The position numbers and the translations under genes are program-made. This document shows, piece by piece, positions 10,994 through 22,878 of a stretch of 64,000 bases of DNA; position 1 is the first letter of the stretch, and each line of letters starts with the position of its first letter. The DNA is from Helichrysum umbraculigerum (lineage: Eukaryota > Streptophyta > Magnoliopsida > Asterales > Asteraceae): assembly GCA_949592205.1 (NCBI GenBank), contig CATIUR010000001.1:44099001-44163000 (forward strand), in the 5' to 3' direction. The notes under the pieces were generated by a model, which had not been told where the DNA came from, did no database searches, and was given only the letters and a program-made list of their open reading frames with translations.

Positions 10994-13900
10994 GTACATT
11001 AAGGCTTATTCATCGGGGACTTCGGAAAAGAAAGGGTACAGCGGGAACAAGCCCTACTGTTCCAAATGCAGCCGCCATCATGACGGTTCTTGCCCTTGCT
11101 CCAACTGCAAACGGTTCGGGCATCTAGCCAAGGATTGCCGAACCAACATTTATACCCCCAACACTAATGCACCAAAGGCATGCTTTGGGTGCGGAAATAC
11201 AGGGCATTTCAAGAAAGATTGCCCAAAGCTGAAAAACAACAACAACCCTGCTCGCAGTAGAGCATTCGTTATCAAGGCTGGGGAAGCCAGACAAGACCCG
11301 AATGTCGTGACGGGTACGTTCCTTCTCAACGACCTTACTGCTTCTGTATTATTTGATACCGGTGCCGATAGAAGCTTCATTTCTGAGAAATTTAGCCCTT
11401 TACTTGATATAACTCCCACTGCCTTAGATGCTAAATACATTGTAGAATTAGCTAACGGCAAACTGATTGAGACTGATAGCATCATACACAACTGTACACT
11501 TAACCTCACGAACGAAACGTTTTCCATTGATTTAATCCCTGTCGAGATCGGCAGCTTCGATATTATTGTCGGTATGGATTGGTTATCCAAGCACCGAGCT
11601 GAAATCATCTGTCAGGACAAACTCGTTCGCATATCTCTTGTCTCCGGTGGAACCTTAGTCCTACAAGGGGAGACCGGCAGACGAAATCTGAATATTGTCT
11701 CCTGTCTGAAAACTAGAAAATACCTACGAAAAGGGTATCAAGCCATCCTTGCACATGTAACGGAGAAGAAGTCGGAGGAGAAGCGACTTGAGGATGTTCC
11801 GATCGTGCGGGATTTCCCGGAAGTCTTTCCTGAAGACTTGCCCGGACTTCCGCCACCTAGACAAGTTGAATTTCAAATCGAACTTGTGCCTGGAGCTGCA
11901 CCCGTGGCACGAGCCCCTTACCGTTTAGCACCATCCGAAATGCAGGAGTTGTCTAACCAACTACAGGAACTCCTGGACAGAGGATTCATTCGACCAAGTT
12001 CCTCGCCTTGGGGAGCTCCGGTCTTATTCGTGAAAAAGAAAGATGGATCTTTCCGCATGTGTATCGACTACCGAGAGCTGAATAAGCTAACCATAAAGAA
12101 TCGGTACCCACTTCCTAGAATCGATGACCTGTTTGACCAACTCCAGGGATCGAGTGTTTACTCAAAGATTGATCTACGGTCGGGTTATCATCAACTCCGA
12201 GTCCGTGACAATGATATCCCAAAGACAGCTTTCCGAACTCGTTATGGGCATTATGAATTCCAAGTGATGCCATTCGGGTTGACCAACGCACCGGTCGTAT
12301 TCATGGACCTTATGAATCGGGTGTGCAAACCATATCTTGACAAATTCGTCATTGTGTTCATCGACGATATTTTGATTTACTCTCGCAACGAGCAGGAACA
12401 TGCTCAACATCTGAAAACCATTCTAGGACTTCTGAAACACGAAGAGTTATATGCCAAATTCTCTAAGTGTGAGTTCTGGATTCGAACCGTTCAATTCCTC
12501 GGGCACGTGATTGACAGCCAAGGAATTCATGTTGATCCCGCCAAGATTGAAGCAATCAAGGGCTGGGAGTCACCGACCACTCCAACCGAAGTGAGACAAT
12601 TCTTAGGTCTTGCTGGTTATTACCGCCGATTCATCGAAAACTTTTCAAGAATAGCTGTTCCCCTAACCACACTGACTCAGAAGGATAAGAAGTTCGATTG
12701 GACGGATAAACAGGAGTCAGCCTTCCAGCTATTGAAAAACAAACTTTGCAGTGCACCAATCTTGTCCTTACCCGAGGGCACCGACGATTTCGTAGTTTAC
12801 TGTGACGCCTCACACCAAGGACTTGGTTGTGTGTTGATGCAACGGGAAAAAGTCATTGCCTATGCCTCACGACAACTAAAAAATCACGAGAAAAACTATA
12901 CGACCCACGACCTCGAGTTAGGTGCTGTGGTCTTCGCATTGAAAATCTGGAGACATTATCTCTACGGTACGAAATGCACTATCTTTACCGATCACAAAAG
13001 TCTCCAACACATATTCGATCAGAAAGATCTAAACATGAGGCAACGTCGCTGGGTTGAGTTACTTAGTGACTACGACTGCGAGATCAAATACCATCCGGGC
13101 AAGGCTAACGCCGATGCCTTAAGCCGAAAAGAACGAGTGAAACCCCTTCGAGTCCGAGCACTTTCTATGACAATTCGTAACGAGCTTCCTGCTCAAATCC
13201 TTACCGCTCAACTTGAAGCACTCAACGATGAAAACTTGAAAAATGAAGCCTTGTGAGGCTTGGATAAACAATTCGAAATCAAACCTGATGGAACTCGATA
13301 CTTCTCTAACCGGGTGTGGTTACCCAAATTCGGAAACTTGCGAGATTTGGTGATGGCTGAAGCTCACAAATCTCGATACTCTATACATCCTGGTTCTGAC
13401 AAGATGTATCACAACGTCAAAGTGTTGTATTGGTGGCCTAACATGAAAGCTGACATCGCCCTATACGTCAGTAAATGCCTAACCTGTTCCAAAGACAAGG
13501 CCGAACACCAAAGACCCTCGGGGTTGCTCCAACAACCTGAAATTCCTCGATGGAAATGGGAACAAATTTCTATGGACTTCATTACCAAACTACCAAAAAC
13601 TTCGAGTGGTTGCGATACCATTTGGGTGGTCGTGGACCGTCTCACGAAATCTGCTCATTTTCTGGCCATCAAGGAAACCGACAAGATGGAGCGTCTGACT
13701 CGCATCTAAGTCAAAGAAATTATCTCGCGACACGGTGTACCTGTCTCGATCATCTCAGATAGGGACAGCCGTTTTACTTCTAACTTTTGGCAATCACTAC
13801 AGAAATCTCTTGGTACTCGTCTGGATATGAGTACTGCTTATCACCCGCAAACCGACGGCCAAAGCGAGTGAACTATTCAAACACTGGAGGATATGCTACG

Positions 13901-14639
13901 AGCCTGCGTAGTTGACTTCGGTATTTCTTGGGAAAATCACTTACTGTTGTGCGAGTTCTCGTACAACAACATTTATCATACCAGCATTAAGGCTGCACTC
14001 TTCGAGGCACTTTACGGGCGTAAATGCCAATCACCTATCTGTTGGACTAGGTTAGGAGATTCCCAACTCACGGGTCCAGATATCATTCAAGAAACTACTG
14101 AGAAAATCGTTGGTATTCAAAACCGGTTGAAAGCCGCACGTGATCGTCAGAAAAGCTATGCTGACGTGAGACGCAAACACCTTGAGTTCCAGGTAGGGGA
14201 CAAGGTACTTCTCAAAGTGGCACCGTGGAAGGGTGTCATTCGATTCGGAAAGCGAGGCAAACTAAATCCTAGATACATCGGACCATTCGAAATCCTGGAA
14301 AGGATTGGTCCAGTGGCATACCGCCTGCAACTTCCTGCTGAACTTAGCAGCGTACACAACACATTCCACATTTCTAACTTGAAGAAATGTCTGTCTGACG
14401 AGACACTGATTATACCGCTCGACGAAATTCAAATCGATGATAAACTTCATTTTGTCGAGGAACCTATGGAAATCATGGACCGTGAGGTCAAACGATTGAA
14501 ACAGAGTCGTATTCCCATCGTAAAGGTCAGGTGGAATTCTAGGCGCGGCCCTGAGTTCACCTGGGAACGGGAAGACCAAATACGACAGAAATACCCACAT
14601 CTCTTCCCAGATAACGCACCGTCCGTGCACCCAAGCTAA
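10989..14639 (+). pseudogene. pol: Tek-2 pol: zinc knuckles, protease, RT, RNase H, integrase, chromodomain
   Basis: One frame (codons starting at positions divisible by three) runs to 14639 with three internal stops: TGA 13254-13256, TAA 13707-13709, TGA 13869-13871. Domains in order: cysteine-rich zinc knuckles (about 11060-11235), aspartic protease with FDTGADRSF (about 11352), RT with a VFIDDIL catalytic box (about 12355), RNase H with YCDAS (about 12797), integrase with HHCC zinc finger (about 13330-13495) and D, D, E residues in MDFIT, ISDRD and QSE, then a chromodomain with VRWNSRRGPEFTWE (about 14440-14610). The chromodomain and integrase end place it in the Tekay/Del clade. The first stop lies between RNase H and integrase; the other two lie inside integrase. 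Confidence 0.95.
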
Positions 14640-14662
14640 TTTCGGGATGAAATTTCTTTAAC

Positions 14663-14672
14663 AAGGGGAGAT
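14663..14672 (+). other. Tek-2 polypurine tract
   Basis: AAGGGGAGAT abuts the 3' LTR and follows the GGGATGAAATTTC box common in plant chromoviruses. It primes plus-strand synthesis. Confidence 0.9.
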
Positions 14673-17098
14673 TGTAACACCTGCATAATTAGGATAATTA
14701 ATTATGCCTAATTGTTTGTAACTAGTTGTAATTAGTATGTAATAGGACTAATTACAGACTCTATTTGTATATATATATATATATAAGGTGATTTATATAT
14801 ATATGTGTGTACTTACGCGATTCGGATAAATCGTGCGAATTAACCGGACGGAGTCCGACACAGTTTATTTGAACGTTGGTGACAGAAATTTACTTAAATA
14901 ATAAGAACGTATTTTGTTATATAAAATACGCAATTGAACGAACACTATTTATATATTATCGCGACGACATTTTAAATAATGCAACAAAACGTATTAAACG
15001 CGAATTAATAATTTAAATACTTCGACAAATGTTTTATTATTAATTTCAAAGTATTTTTATTTAAATATTCCAGTTACATTTTAAAATATAACGGTTTGGT
15101 TAAAATACTAAAAACAAAGGATTAAACGATTAGGACACGGTGTAAACACTGAGTTTTAGGGAGCGTTTTCCCCTCCCTCCCCCTTTGGATCAGCCAACCC
15201 CAACCAACCCCTCCTCCCATTCTTTCATTTTCACCATTTCAAACACACACACATCTTCCAAACACTCTCAACCAAATCCACACCAAATTTTCGGAATACA
15301 AACCGACCCACGAAAATTACATATTCGGAATCACCATCACGAGTGGAACAAGAATATCAAGATCGTTTTCATCATCTCATCCTCCATTTAGCTCGATTTG
15401 CAAAAGTAAGAAATTCCTAAAATCTTAGATCTATTCAATTTGGTGTAATGTTTTGATGTTTTGATGTGTACACAACTTAGATATAACCTAATACATGAAG
15501 AATACACGATTTTATAGCTCAAAAAATGGGTTAGATTTGCGTTTTTGGTCGAAAATTCTTGAAACCCGAAAGTTTCTGGGCAGGTGTTCATACATGCGAC
15601 ACAAGCCTTGTGTCGCATAAACCCGTTTGTGTCGCACCTTGTGTCGTACCAATCCTTTAGTGTCGTAACCTTTGCGACACAATATTGTGTCGCACTCTAT
15701 GTCGCATACTATGTCGTATTTAATACGACACAACCGTTCTGTCGCTATTGAATTAGCATCGCAAGCTTTTTGCGACACAACCACTGTGTCGCAGAGCTAT
15801 TGTGTCGCATCCTTCATGCGACACAACCCTTGTGTCGCATACAAATCCTTGTGTCGCAGCTTATGTCGCAGAAAACAGAAAACTTGGAAATTTTAAAGGA
15901 TTTTCACTATAGAAAAGTCAAAGTTACTGTAGCAAAAAGTCAAATTTTACTGTAGCAATTCACTGTAGCACATTTACTGTAGCAAAGTCAACATTTTAGA
16001 AATTTTGCTACAAACCGTCACCAACGGGCTAAACATGTTTTCCAACAAACAAACAATTACAAACATACGGACAAACACTGGATATACTAGTTGTGTACAA
16101 CTAAACGAAACGTCTCGTGAGACGCATACTTACATAACTTCATATGATTAGGCATTTGAAGGTTACGGGTTCAGAGAACCTACTTGCTTTACTTACTACT
16201 TGCTAATTGCAACTGATTACTACAAGACTCAGGTGAGTCTTACGGCCCCACTTTTACTGTTTTATCTTATTGGGGGAGATACATGCTAATGATTTTCTTG
16301 AACACAAGTACTAAACTGTTTACTATACCAAACGAAATTGCATGAGTTTACTTACAAACAGAAGTCTCTCCATCATATATCGTTAGTTATGGACTTAAGC
16401 GCGAACACTAGTTAATGGATCCATTAGGGAAATGACCCTCCCCACCCGGGGCAGTAGCGCTGCCACGTACTGATTTACACGTAGAAACGGGTGACTAATT
16501 ATTCGTTACTGATGCTTGCTCATTTACGAGCATGTCACGGGAGAAAACTTATTACTTACGGGTTAAGCTTCGATTATGAGCCTCATGGCAACGGTACAAA
16601 CTTACTTACTTACATTTGCGGGATTGCAAATACTGGTTTACGATTTCTAGATTGAAATTGCTGATTTTACGCCTGCGGGCATTACTGATGAAATCTCGTG
16701 TTCAAAGCTGATATTACTTACAAACCTGTGAGATTCACCAACCTTTTGGTTGACACTTTTTAGCATGTTTTCTCAGGTACTCGGATGGAGTAGGATTACT
16801 CCAGGATTTTTAGCTAGAGTCGCATGATTTCAACACAACTGCATTAACGGAGATTCTTAGCATTATCTTTTGTATATTTTGATTATGTAATAGAATCTCC
16901 CGCTACAGGCGCGGACTCTAGGGAAACTACATTTTTGTATACGAAAACACTAAGTTTTCAAACAATATATCTATGGAATGTAACTAATTTACAAACGTTG
17001 CATATAGATGTCGTTTACTTTATCTTTGTGCTGTGATATTTGATTAGTAACACCCCAAATTATGCTTCCGCAAAACAGTGAATTTCGGGGGTGTTACA
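14673..17098 (+). repeat. Tek-2 3' LTR
   Basis: Nearly identical to 6695-9119. Differences seen: one extra A near 15522 and five substitutions near 15582, 16111, 16544, 16597 and 17071. Confidence 0.95.
15594..15871. repeat. TGTGTCGCA hairpin cluster (3' LTR copy)
   Basis: The 3' LTR copy of 7615-7892. I see no difference between the two copies in this tract. Confidence 0.85.
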
Positions 17099-17103
17099 AT
17101 ATC

Positions 17104-17541
17104 AACCCGATTGCATTCGTGTAATCATTACTTACTACTTGGTTAAAACTGTACCAACACTTTTACTACTTGATGTGTTCAAACTAACTATTTACTACAA
17201 ACCTGTGAGATTCACCAACCTTTTGGTTGACACTTTTAGTGATGCATTCTCAGGTACACAACAGCAGTAGGATGGCCTAGCAGGATTTGCTTACTAGCTT
17301 GAGTCGCATGCATTTACACACTTGGAGATTTTATGCATTTCTTTTGTAATAGATGTTATGTATAGAATCTATAGAATTTACTAGCGAACTCGACACTTAT
17401 GTATTTTTGAATACTTATGTAATGTATTATTTTTCGAACGTCTCATATAGAGTCATTCACTGTATCCTTTGTGCTTGATTACTTGATTAGTAGCACCCCC
17501 AAAGCTTGCTTCCGCTAATCCGTAAATTTGGGGGTGTTACA
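17104..17541 (+). repeat. Tek-1 5' LTR, last segment
   Basis: The LTR resumes after the ATATC duplication and ends GGGTGTTACA. It matches the last part of the 3' LTR (from about 26311). Confidence 0.9.
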
Positions 17542-17544
17542 GAT

Positions 17545-17556
17545 TGGTATCAGAGC
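17545..17556 (+). other. Tek-1 primer-binding site (initiator tRNA-Met)
   Basis: TGGTATCAGAGC, three bases after the LTR. Confidence 0.95.
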
Positions 17557-18134
17557 CTAAGGTTATAGTGAACTAGGTTGCATTTAATGGGCCTAGACTA
17601 TTACCGTTAGGCAGTATTCCTTATTAGGTATGACTAGTTCAGGAATTGCACCATACGAATTTAATTTAACATAGCCTGATTAACTATGTACAATTAAAGG
17701 AAGATGGTGTGAGGTCTGAAACGGTTATGTTGAACAGGGATACACTAGTTGACTTTGACCACGAGAGAAACCGGGAATCATACTTGTCTATGCTACACAC
17801 TCACTAGGCTATTATGTGATATACGTGTATATGTACATAGATAGGCCCCATCCGCATACTACACTCTAGGCTTTTATGTATTGCGGATATATACATAGGC
17901 CTCACACGTTAACACACTCTCTACCAGAATAACTAACTCTTCTCTCGTATCACATACGAAATTTCTCGCCATTATGCACCAGACAAACAATAGACTTGAA
18001 CACCGCTGTATCACCTTAGGGTGAACTCAAATAATCACACGAACATCATGTTTGACACACGAAATCGACGTACTTCCAAGGACTAAAATCCCCTCTCTGT
18101 CATTTCTATAAATCTCAAAGCTGCAAACTCCCAA

Positions 18135-18611
18135 ATGGACGACTACACGTCAGATAGTGACCAAGTCCACGAGGAACAAATTCAGTACACTTATCTCGAT
18201 GGGGATATCATACCAGAAGGAGAAATCGTATTGGAGGGAAACAAAAATCAGAATTTTGAAATGATTGGCATCGACATTGAAGAATATGAAAGAGTGCGAG
18301 ACCAGGCCGAGGAACTAGACGGTCGAAATTGGGCACTTAAGCGTAAGTGCATAGACTATGAACAGAGATTGAGAATCACAAACCGATCTCTCCCTACGCG
18401 AATCAAAGATAAGATCCGTTACTGGAAGAAAGTGGCTACCAACCTAACCCGTAGGACCAAAACGTGGATCAAACGATTGGGCAGGAAGTCAACGGAGGAG
18501 ACTAGGTACCGCCAAACGACTCAAAGATACAGGGACATGCTCGAGGCATGCTATCACCCACATGACCTGAACCTGGAGCCGGAAGACGAGTCCGAAGGCC
18601 AGGAAGCCTAA
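18135..18611 (+). CDS. Tek-1 leader ORF, acidic start and basic coiled-coil-like body
   Basis: An uninterrupted 158-codon ORF 580 bp after the primer site. It starts MDDYTSDSDQVHEEQ, has an acidic N-terminal third, then a Lys/Arg-rich part (IKDKIRYWKKV, RRTKTWIKRLGRK), and ends acidic (EPEDESEGQEA). There is no zinc knuckle or capsid motif. It corresponds in position to the leader ORF of Tek-2, and its start resembles that of the ORF at 22879 (YSTDS, DQLEEEQ). The role is unknown; being open in an otherwise wrecked element is notable but could be chance. Confidence 0.5.
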   Translation: MDDYTSDSDQVHEEQIQYTYLDGDIIPEGEIVLEGNKNQNFEMIGIDIEEYERVRDQAEELDGRNWALKRKCIDYEQRLRITNRSLPTRIKDKIRYWKKVATNLTRRTKTWIKRLGRKSTEETRYRQTTQRYRDMLEACYHPHDLNLEPEDESEGQEA

Positions 18612-19814
18612 TTAAGAATGACCTAACGACAACCAGCATCAAATTCTGATAAACCCATATACAGCGGATGTGTAATCACGATGTATTGTACTAGAAACTC
18701 TATTCTGATGGCTATATAGTGATACCATCACATTTTGTATTAGGTTCCTTATATTCGACCGGATGTAACAATTCCCGGCATATTTTGTAAACTCTAACTT
18801 TTGTAACCTTTTGGATCTATATGAAAGGGATTACAACCTATTATGTATAATCTATCGACATGACATGTTTTGACACGCTTTCTCAAAATCTACACGATTG
18901 TGATAATCGTATCTTTCATTCGTTCCACCATACTATTATCAAAGACGTATAAAGATCGCGTGTATTATACACGACTAGAAAGACAGATGTATCATCATGA
19001 ACAAAGCCTAACGCTAGCGGTATTACAGCTGATGCACCTCCCATTAAGACACGTCATCGTATTGACGCCCACCAAGGTTATTGGTCAACCACAACTCCTA
19101 CGTATTGGAAACATCTTCCAACCATTGGATGAAACCCAGCGGTTAACATTTGACTCGATTTGCGATTTAATAGTTCAATTTTCAACTGGATTAGTGCCGC
19201 GAGGGACACTCACGATGACTAAGTCCACCACTATTCCCACGACAAATCGATCATTCTGATCATTACGGCAATAAGGACTTGCCACGACAGGACTACTCAC
19301 TACTCATACCGAACGTTTGTTCACCTCGAAATAGTAACACGACCGCGATTGACTACTTTTCAAACACGATCCGATCATTGATATGCCTACGTTTAACCAA
19401 ATTTACGATTGGAAATTCGCTACGTCACCCATTGATGCCTAGCAATACACCTATTTAACTCTCATGATTTATTCATGTACAAAAAAAAAAAAAAAATTGA
19501 AATACCTAAACAAAAATTTTCAGTTCAAGCGTATGACCCAACCCTTGTTATGGTATTCGCTTTTTTTTTAATTCCATCACTTCATATTCACCGTATAACA
19601 AACAACAACTAGCTAGTAGCGGGATATCAAACACGACGTCGTTTGGACCTTCATGCACCACTCTTTTACGTCATTTTCCCCATTTTACCGCCAACAACAC
19701 CCGACAACCGCTTTTCGGAAGACGGCAGCTTTCCCCTACGTAGTAATCCACTTACTTCGGTACTGACCGACCCTAGAAACCAGATACCTCGCAAACGAAC
19801 TCTTCACCGTCAAT
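18612..19814 (+). other. decayed Tek-1 interior without a supported gene
   Basis: A conserved non-coding patch follows the leader ORF (GGATGTAACAATTCCCG at about 18762, shared with Tek-2 near 10019). The rest should be gag but I see no capsid motif; the 129-codon open frame at 18870-19259 has none. Poly-A lies near 19481-19496. Confidence 0.5.
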
Positions 19815-20081
19815 CTCATACCTGTCAAGATCGGAAGTTTTGACATCATCGTCGAGTATGGGTTAGCTATCCAAGCACACGTGACACAAGCCCCTCACCG
19901 ACTAGCCCCATCTTCTAGTAACAATAACAAAAGGAAGTCTGATGGATACCCCAACCTTCAAAACCACACCAACAGAAAGTCTGCGACTACTAAGGCCTAT
20001 GCTGCCAGTTCTGATGACTCGAAGACGTACAAGGGGAGCAAGCCCTACTGCTCTAAATGTAGGCTTCATCATGGAAATTCG
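19815..20081 (+). pseudogene. scrambled Tek-1 protease, RT and gag zinc-knuckle fragments (left of Tek-3)
   Basis: In order: a protease C-terminal piece (IGSFDIIV), a few residues resembling the start of RT (HRLAPSS), then the gag C-terminus (NNNKRKSDG, KPYCSKCRLHHG). In Tek-2 the order is gag, protease, RT, so this is rearranged. The gag zinc-knuckle region is broken at 20081 by solo LTR Tek-3 and resumes at 22252. Confidence 0.75.
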
Positions 20082-22246
20082 TGTGACATCCGTCAAAATC
20101 TCAGGTCATTACCGCAATCGAATCTTAAATTTACAGAATTCCTCAAATCCTAGTGAAACTTAAGGTTATGACTCCTTAGGTCTACTAAAGTCGTAGAACG
20201 TCTTAGAGATTGCTTAGTGAATCTTAAGTTCCTTTAGATGTGCTAAATTAGGTTACTAAGTGCCAATTAAAAAAATATATATATCTATCTCTTTATATCT
20301 TCACAAAACCCTTATTGAATCGCAAAACCAAAAATTTCAGTGACTCGACAAAATAAATTCAATCGGATGGTAGCCGAATAAACACGAACGTTGATGAATA
20401 CATTTATACCTGAAAATGGACGTTTTTACCTCTATTAAGGATTTCTGCGGGTGCTTCACTAAAAGAAAGTAATCGATCATCGATCCGAATCTCATCTAAG
20501 GGCAAGGTCTGAGAGTTATCTACGAGACACTTCTTAAGGTTGGAGACATGAAATATGTCATGAATGCCACCCAACTCATTGGGCAATTCAAGTTTGTAAG
20601 CCACCAGGCCTATTTATCTCAAGATTTTGGGCTTAGCTTGCCTTTCTTGCCAAAGCGTACATGTCCTTCCCAAGGTGATACTCTCAGAAATACTCTATCA
20701 CCTATTCGAAATTCCAGTGGCTTTCCACGATTGTCAGTGTAGCTTTTATGTCTACTTTGGGTTGCCTTGAGTCGTTCTCTTATGGTTGTGATTTTGTCCA
20801 CAGCTTCCTGAATGTTGTCTCGCCTTGTCAAGTGCTTCTCACCGACTCCGTGCCAACACAATGGTGATCGAAATTTCTGTCCATACAAGGCCTCAAATGG
20901 TGCACATTTGATGCTAGTGTTGTAACTGTTGTTGTAAGAGAATTCTATCAAGGGTAAGTGTACATCTCAACTTCCTCCGAAGTCTAGTACACATACTCGT
21001 AGTATAACTTCTAAGGTTTGAATTGTTCGCTCACTTTCCCATTTGTTTAAGAGGTGATAAGCAACAAGAAGGGTGTGGGGTGTCTTATGAATGAATTTAT
21101 CGGTTTATGTGTTGTTAATTATAAAATTGTGAAGAACCAATATTCCAACACTCAAAACACCATGAAATTTGGACACTAACAATCATGCGACATTATATGA
21201 CTTGTATAAAATTTTTTTGACAATTTAAGAATGTTGTATGCTTGTGTATTCAATTAGTAATCAAACGTAATATTGGACGTTAACAAACTACGAGGCAAAA
21301 ACTAATTATATTGGCACTTGGTAATCTAAATACTTAACTAAGCGATCTTAACAAACCAATTTACCGAGAATCTAACTAGAGACCTCGTGTTCATAGGACT
21401 TGGATAGGAGTCTTACTCGAAAAGCACACGTATTACATCCATCGATTCACGCTTACGCTCAACAGTGAGTTTTCACAGCCCCTTTTTCGCTTGTTTAATA
21501 TTTTGGGGTGAAAAGCATGATTCTAAATTTTTATTAAATTGGTTGTACTATCATTAACTTATTAAATTTTTGCCATGCTACTTATGCGAATTGGTGTGTA
21601 TATTATTGTTATGCTTGAGTACTATCGTGCTAAAGTCCCCAGAAATACCTTTACACTACTTATTAACTCGTTATCGAGCCGTTGATATTTATGGATAGCG
21701 CTATTTAGGAGGAAACCACTCCTCACTTACACTGGTCGTGAGTGCATAGTATTACAGTACTCATGTTACCGATAGAACATGGAGCTTGGGGCATGTGTCG
21801 GTTGAATAGGTTTAGTAGTGGCCTCAATTGCATTAATACTCTTGTATACTACCTTTCATATTCGCAACTATTACAACCAATCTTTTTATTCATGTCATTT
21901 ATAAAGCTTTTAATGTGTTTGTTTGTAACACTAAACCTGTGTACTCACCAACTATGACCATAGTTGACCCTTTTGTTTTATCATGCTTTTCAGGAGAACG
22001 ACAGTAAGGTGCATTCTAGGAGTATATTAGCATGGATGCATGTTCACACGCGTTTGCTTTCTTTTGAAACTATGAATCTCTTTTGAAAACTTTATGAACT
22101 TAATGTAATCTCCTTTGGATCTATGTTTTGAACTTGTAGTAATTTGTAATACTTTTGCTAAATTATGTATGGTGTTACTTCTATATCTTGTGCATTGTTA
22201 CCCGGTACTGTTACATCTCGTGTTTCCGCTTTAGCGGGGTGTGACA
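20082..22246 (+). mobile_element. Tek-3: solo LTR in the Tek-1 gag, containing an inverted integrase fragment
   Basis: Starts TGTGACATCC and ends GGGGTGTGACA, flanked by ATTCG (20077-20081) and ATTCA (22247-22251), a TSD with one change. Removing it rejoins the gag zinc-knuckle reading. LTR-like landmarks shared with other Tek LTRs include CAGTGAGTTTTCACAGCCCC (about 21462) and CTCACCAACT (about 21943). A minus-strand piece of chromoviral integrase (20404-21060) lies inside it. Confidence 0.75.
20404..21060 (-). pseudogene. chromovirus integrase C-terminal fragment, inverted
   Basis: On the minus strand the translation runs from near the integrase catalytic Glu (WESERTIQTLE, about 21055) through EFSYNNSYNTSIKCAPFEALYG, shared with Tek-2, to FHVSNLKKCL and AEILNR, stopping before the chromodomain. 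It has in-frame stops and frame changes. Its orientation is opposite to Tek-1 and Tek-3, so it is a captured or later-inserted piece of another Tekay element. Confidence 0.85.
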
Positions 22247-22251
22247 ATTCA

Positions 22252-22520
22252 TGTCCTTGCACAAAATACAACGATTTGTACATCTAGCCAAAGATTGTAG
22301 AACAATCATAACTGGTACCAACACTAGTGCACCCAAGACTTGCTACGGGTTCAACGGTACCGAGCCTTTCAGGAAGGACTGCCCAAAACTGAAGAACCAA
22401 AACAACAATGCACGTGACAAGCTTATATATTCAACGCTGGAAACAATCATCAAGACCCGAAACTGAATGTGGATACGATTCACTCTTAATCAACCTAATT
22501 ACTTCTATACTACTTGATAT
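22252..22520 (+). pseudogene. Tek-1 gag zinc-knuckle and protease start (right of Tek-3)
   Basis: The frame shifts among readings that match the Tek-2 pattern: HLAKDCR, APKTCYGFNG, FRKDCPKLKN, then SILLDI where Tek-2 has SVLFDTGAD. One zinc-knuckle Cys is replaced (CYGFNG against CFGCGN). Similarity stops at about 22520. Confidence 0.75.
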
Positions 22521-22878
22521 ATAAATCCTACCTATTGCTCAATGTTCCCTTTATTGCTATAGATCGTAGGCACAACCTAGGATAAACAAACTACTTATAG
22601 GCCGATAGGTGTAATACGTAATTACACTATGAACTTAACAAACAGACTCTTTCCCATGCATCTCACACTGGTTGAGACCGGGAACCATGGAACTATTGTC
22701 TTTATGCGTCATCTGCCCGAACTTTACACCGCAATTGTCTGTTCGGAGAGAACCGTTTGTATTTTTATTGTCTTCGCTAGAATTCAAATTTTATACTTAA
22801 GAACTCATACTCTCCATTACACAATACTTGAGGTCATCATTAAAACATCGTTTTAACAAAACACCCATTTCTTAGGAA

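Larger units (their letters stand above)
6695..17098 (+). mobile_element. Tek-2: full-length young Tekay-type chromovirus
   Basis: TSD ATATC lies at 6690-6694 and 17099-17103. The LTRs at 6695-9119 (2425 bp) and 14673-17098 (2426 bp) begin TGTAACACCTGC and end GGGTGTTACA. Comparing them by eye I found five substitutions and one A-run indel, so the insertion is recent. Order: LTR, tRNA-Met primer site, leader ORF, gag, protease, RT, RNase H, integrase, chromodomain, polypurine tract, LTR. Despite its youth the leader ORF has one nonsense codon and gag-pol has one frameshift and three nonsense codons. Confidence 0.95.

Noticed and set aside
12174..12410. Antisense ORFs across Tek-2 pol
   Set aside because: They are shadows of the RT coding strand.
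18870..19259. 129-codon ORF in Tek-1
   Set aside because: It sits where gag should be but shows no gag motif, and the surrounding sequence is decayed.
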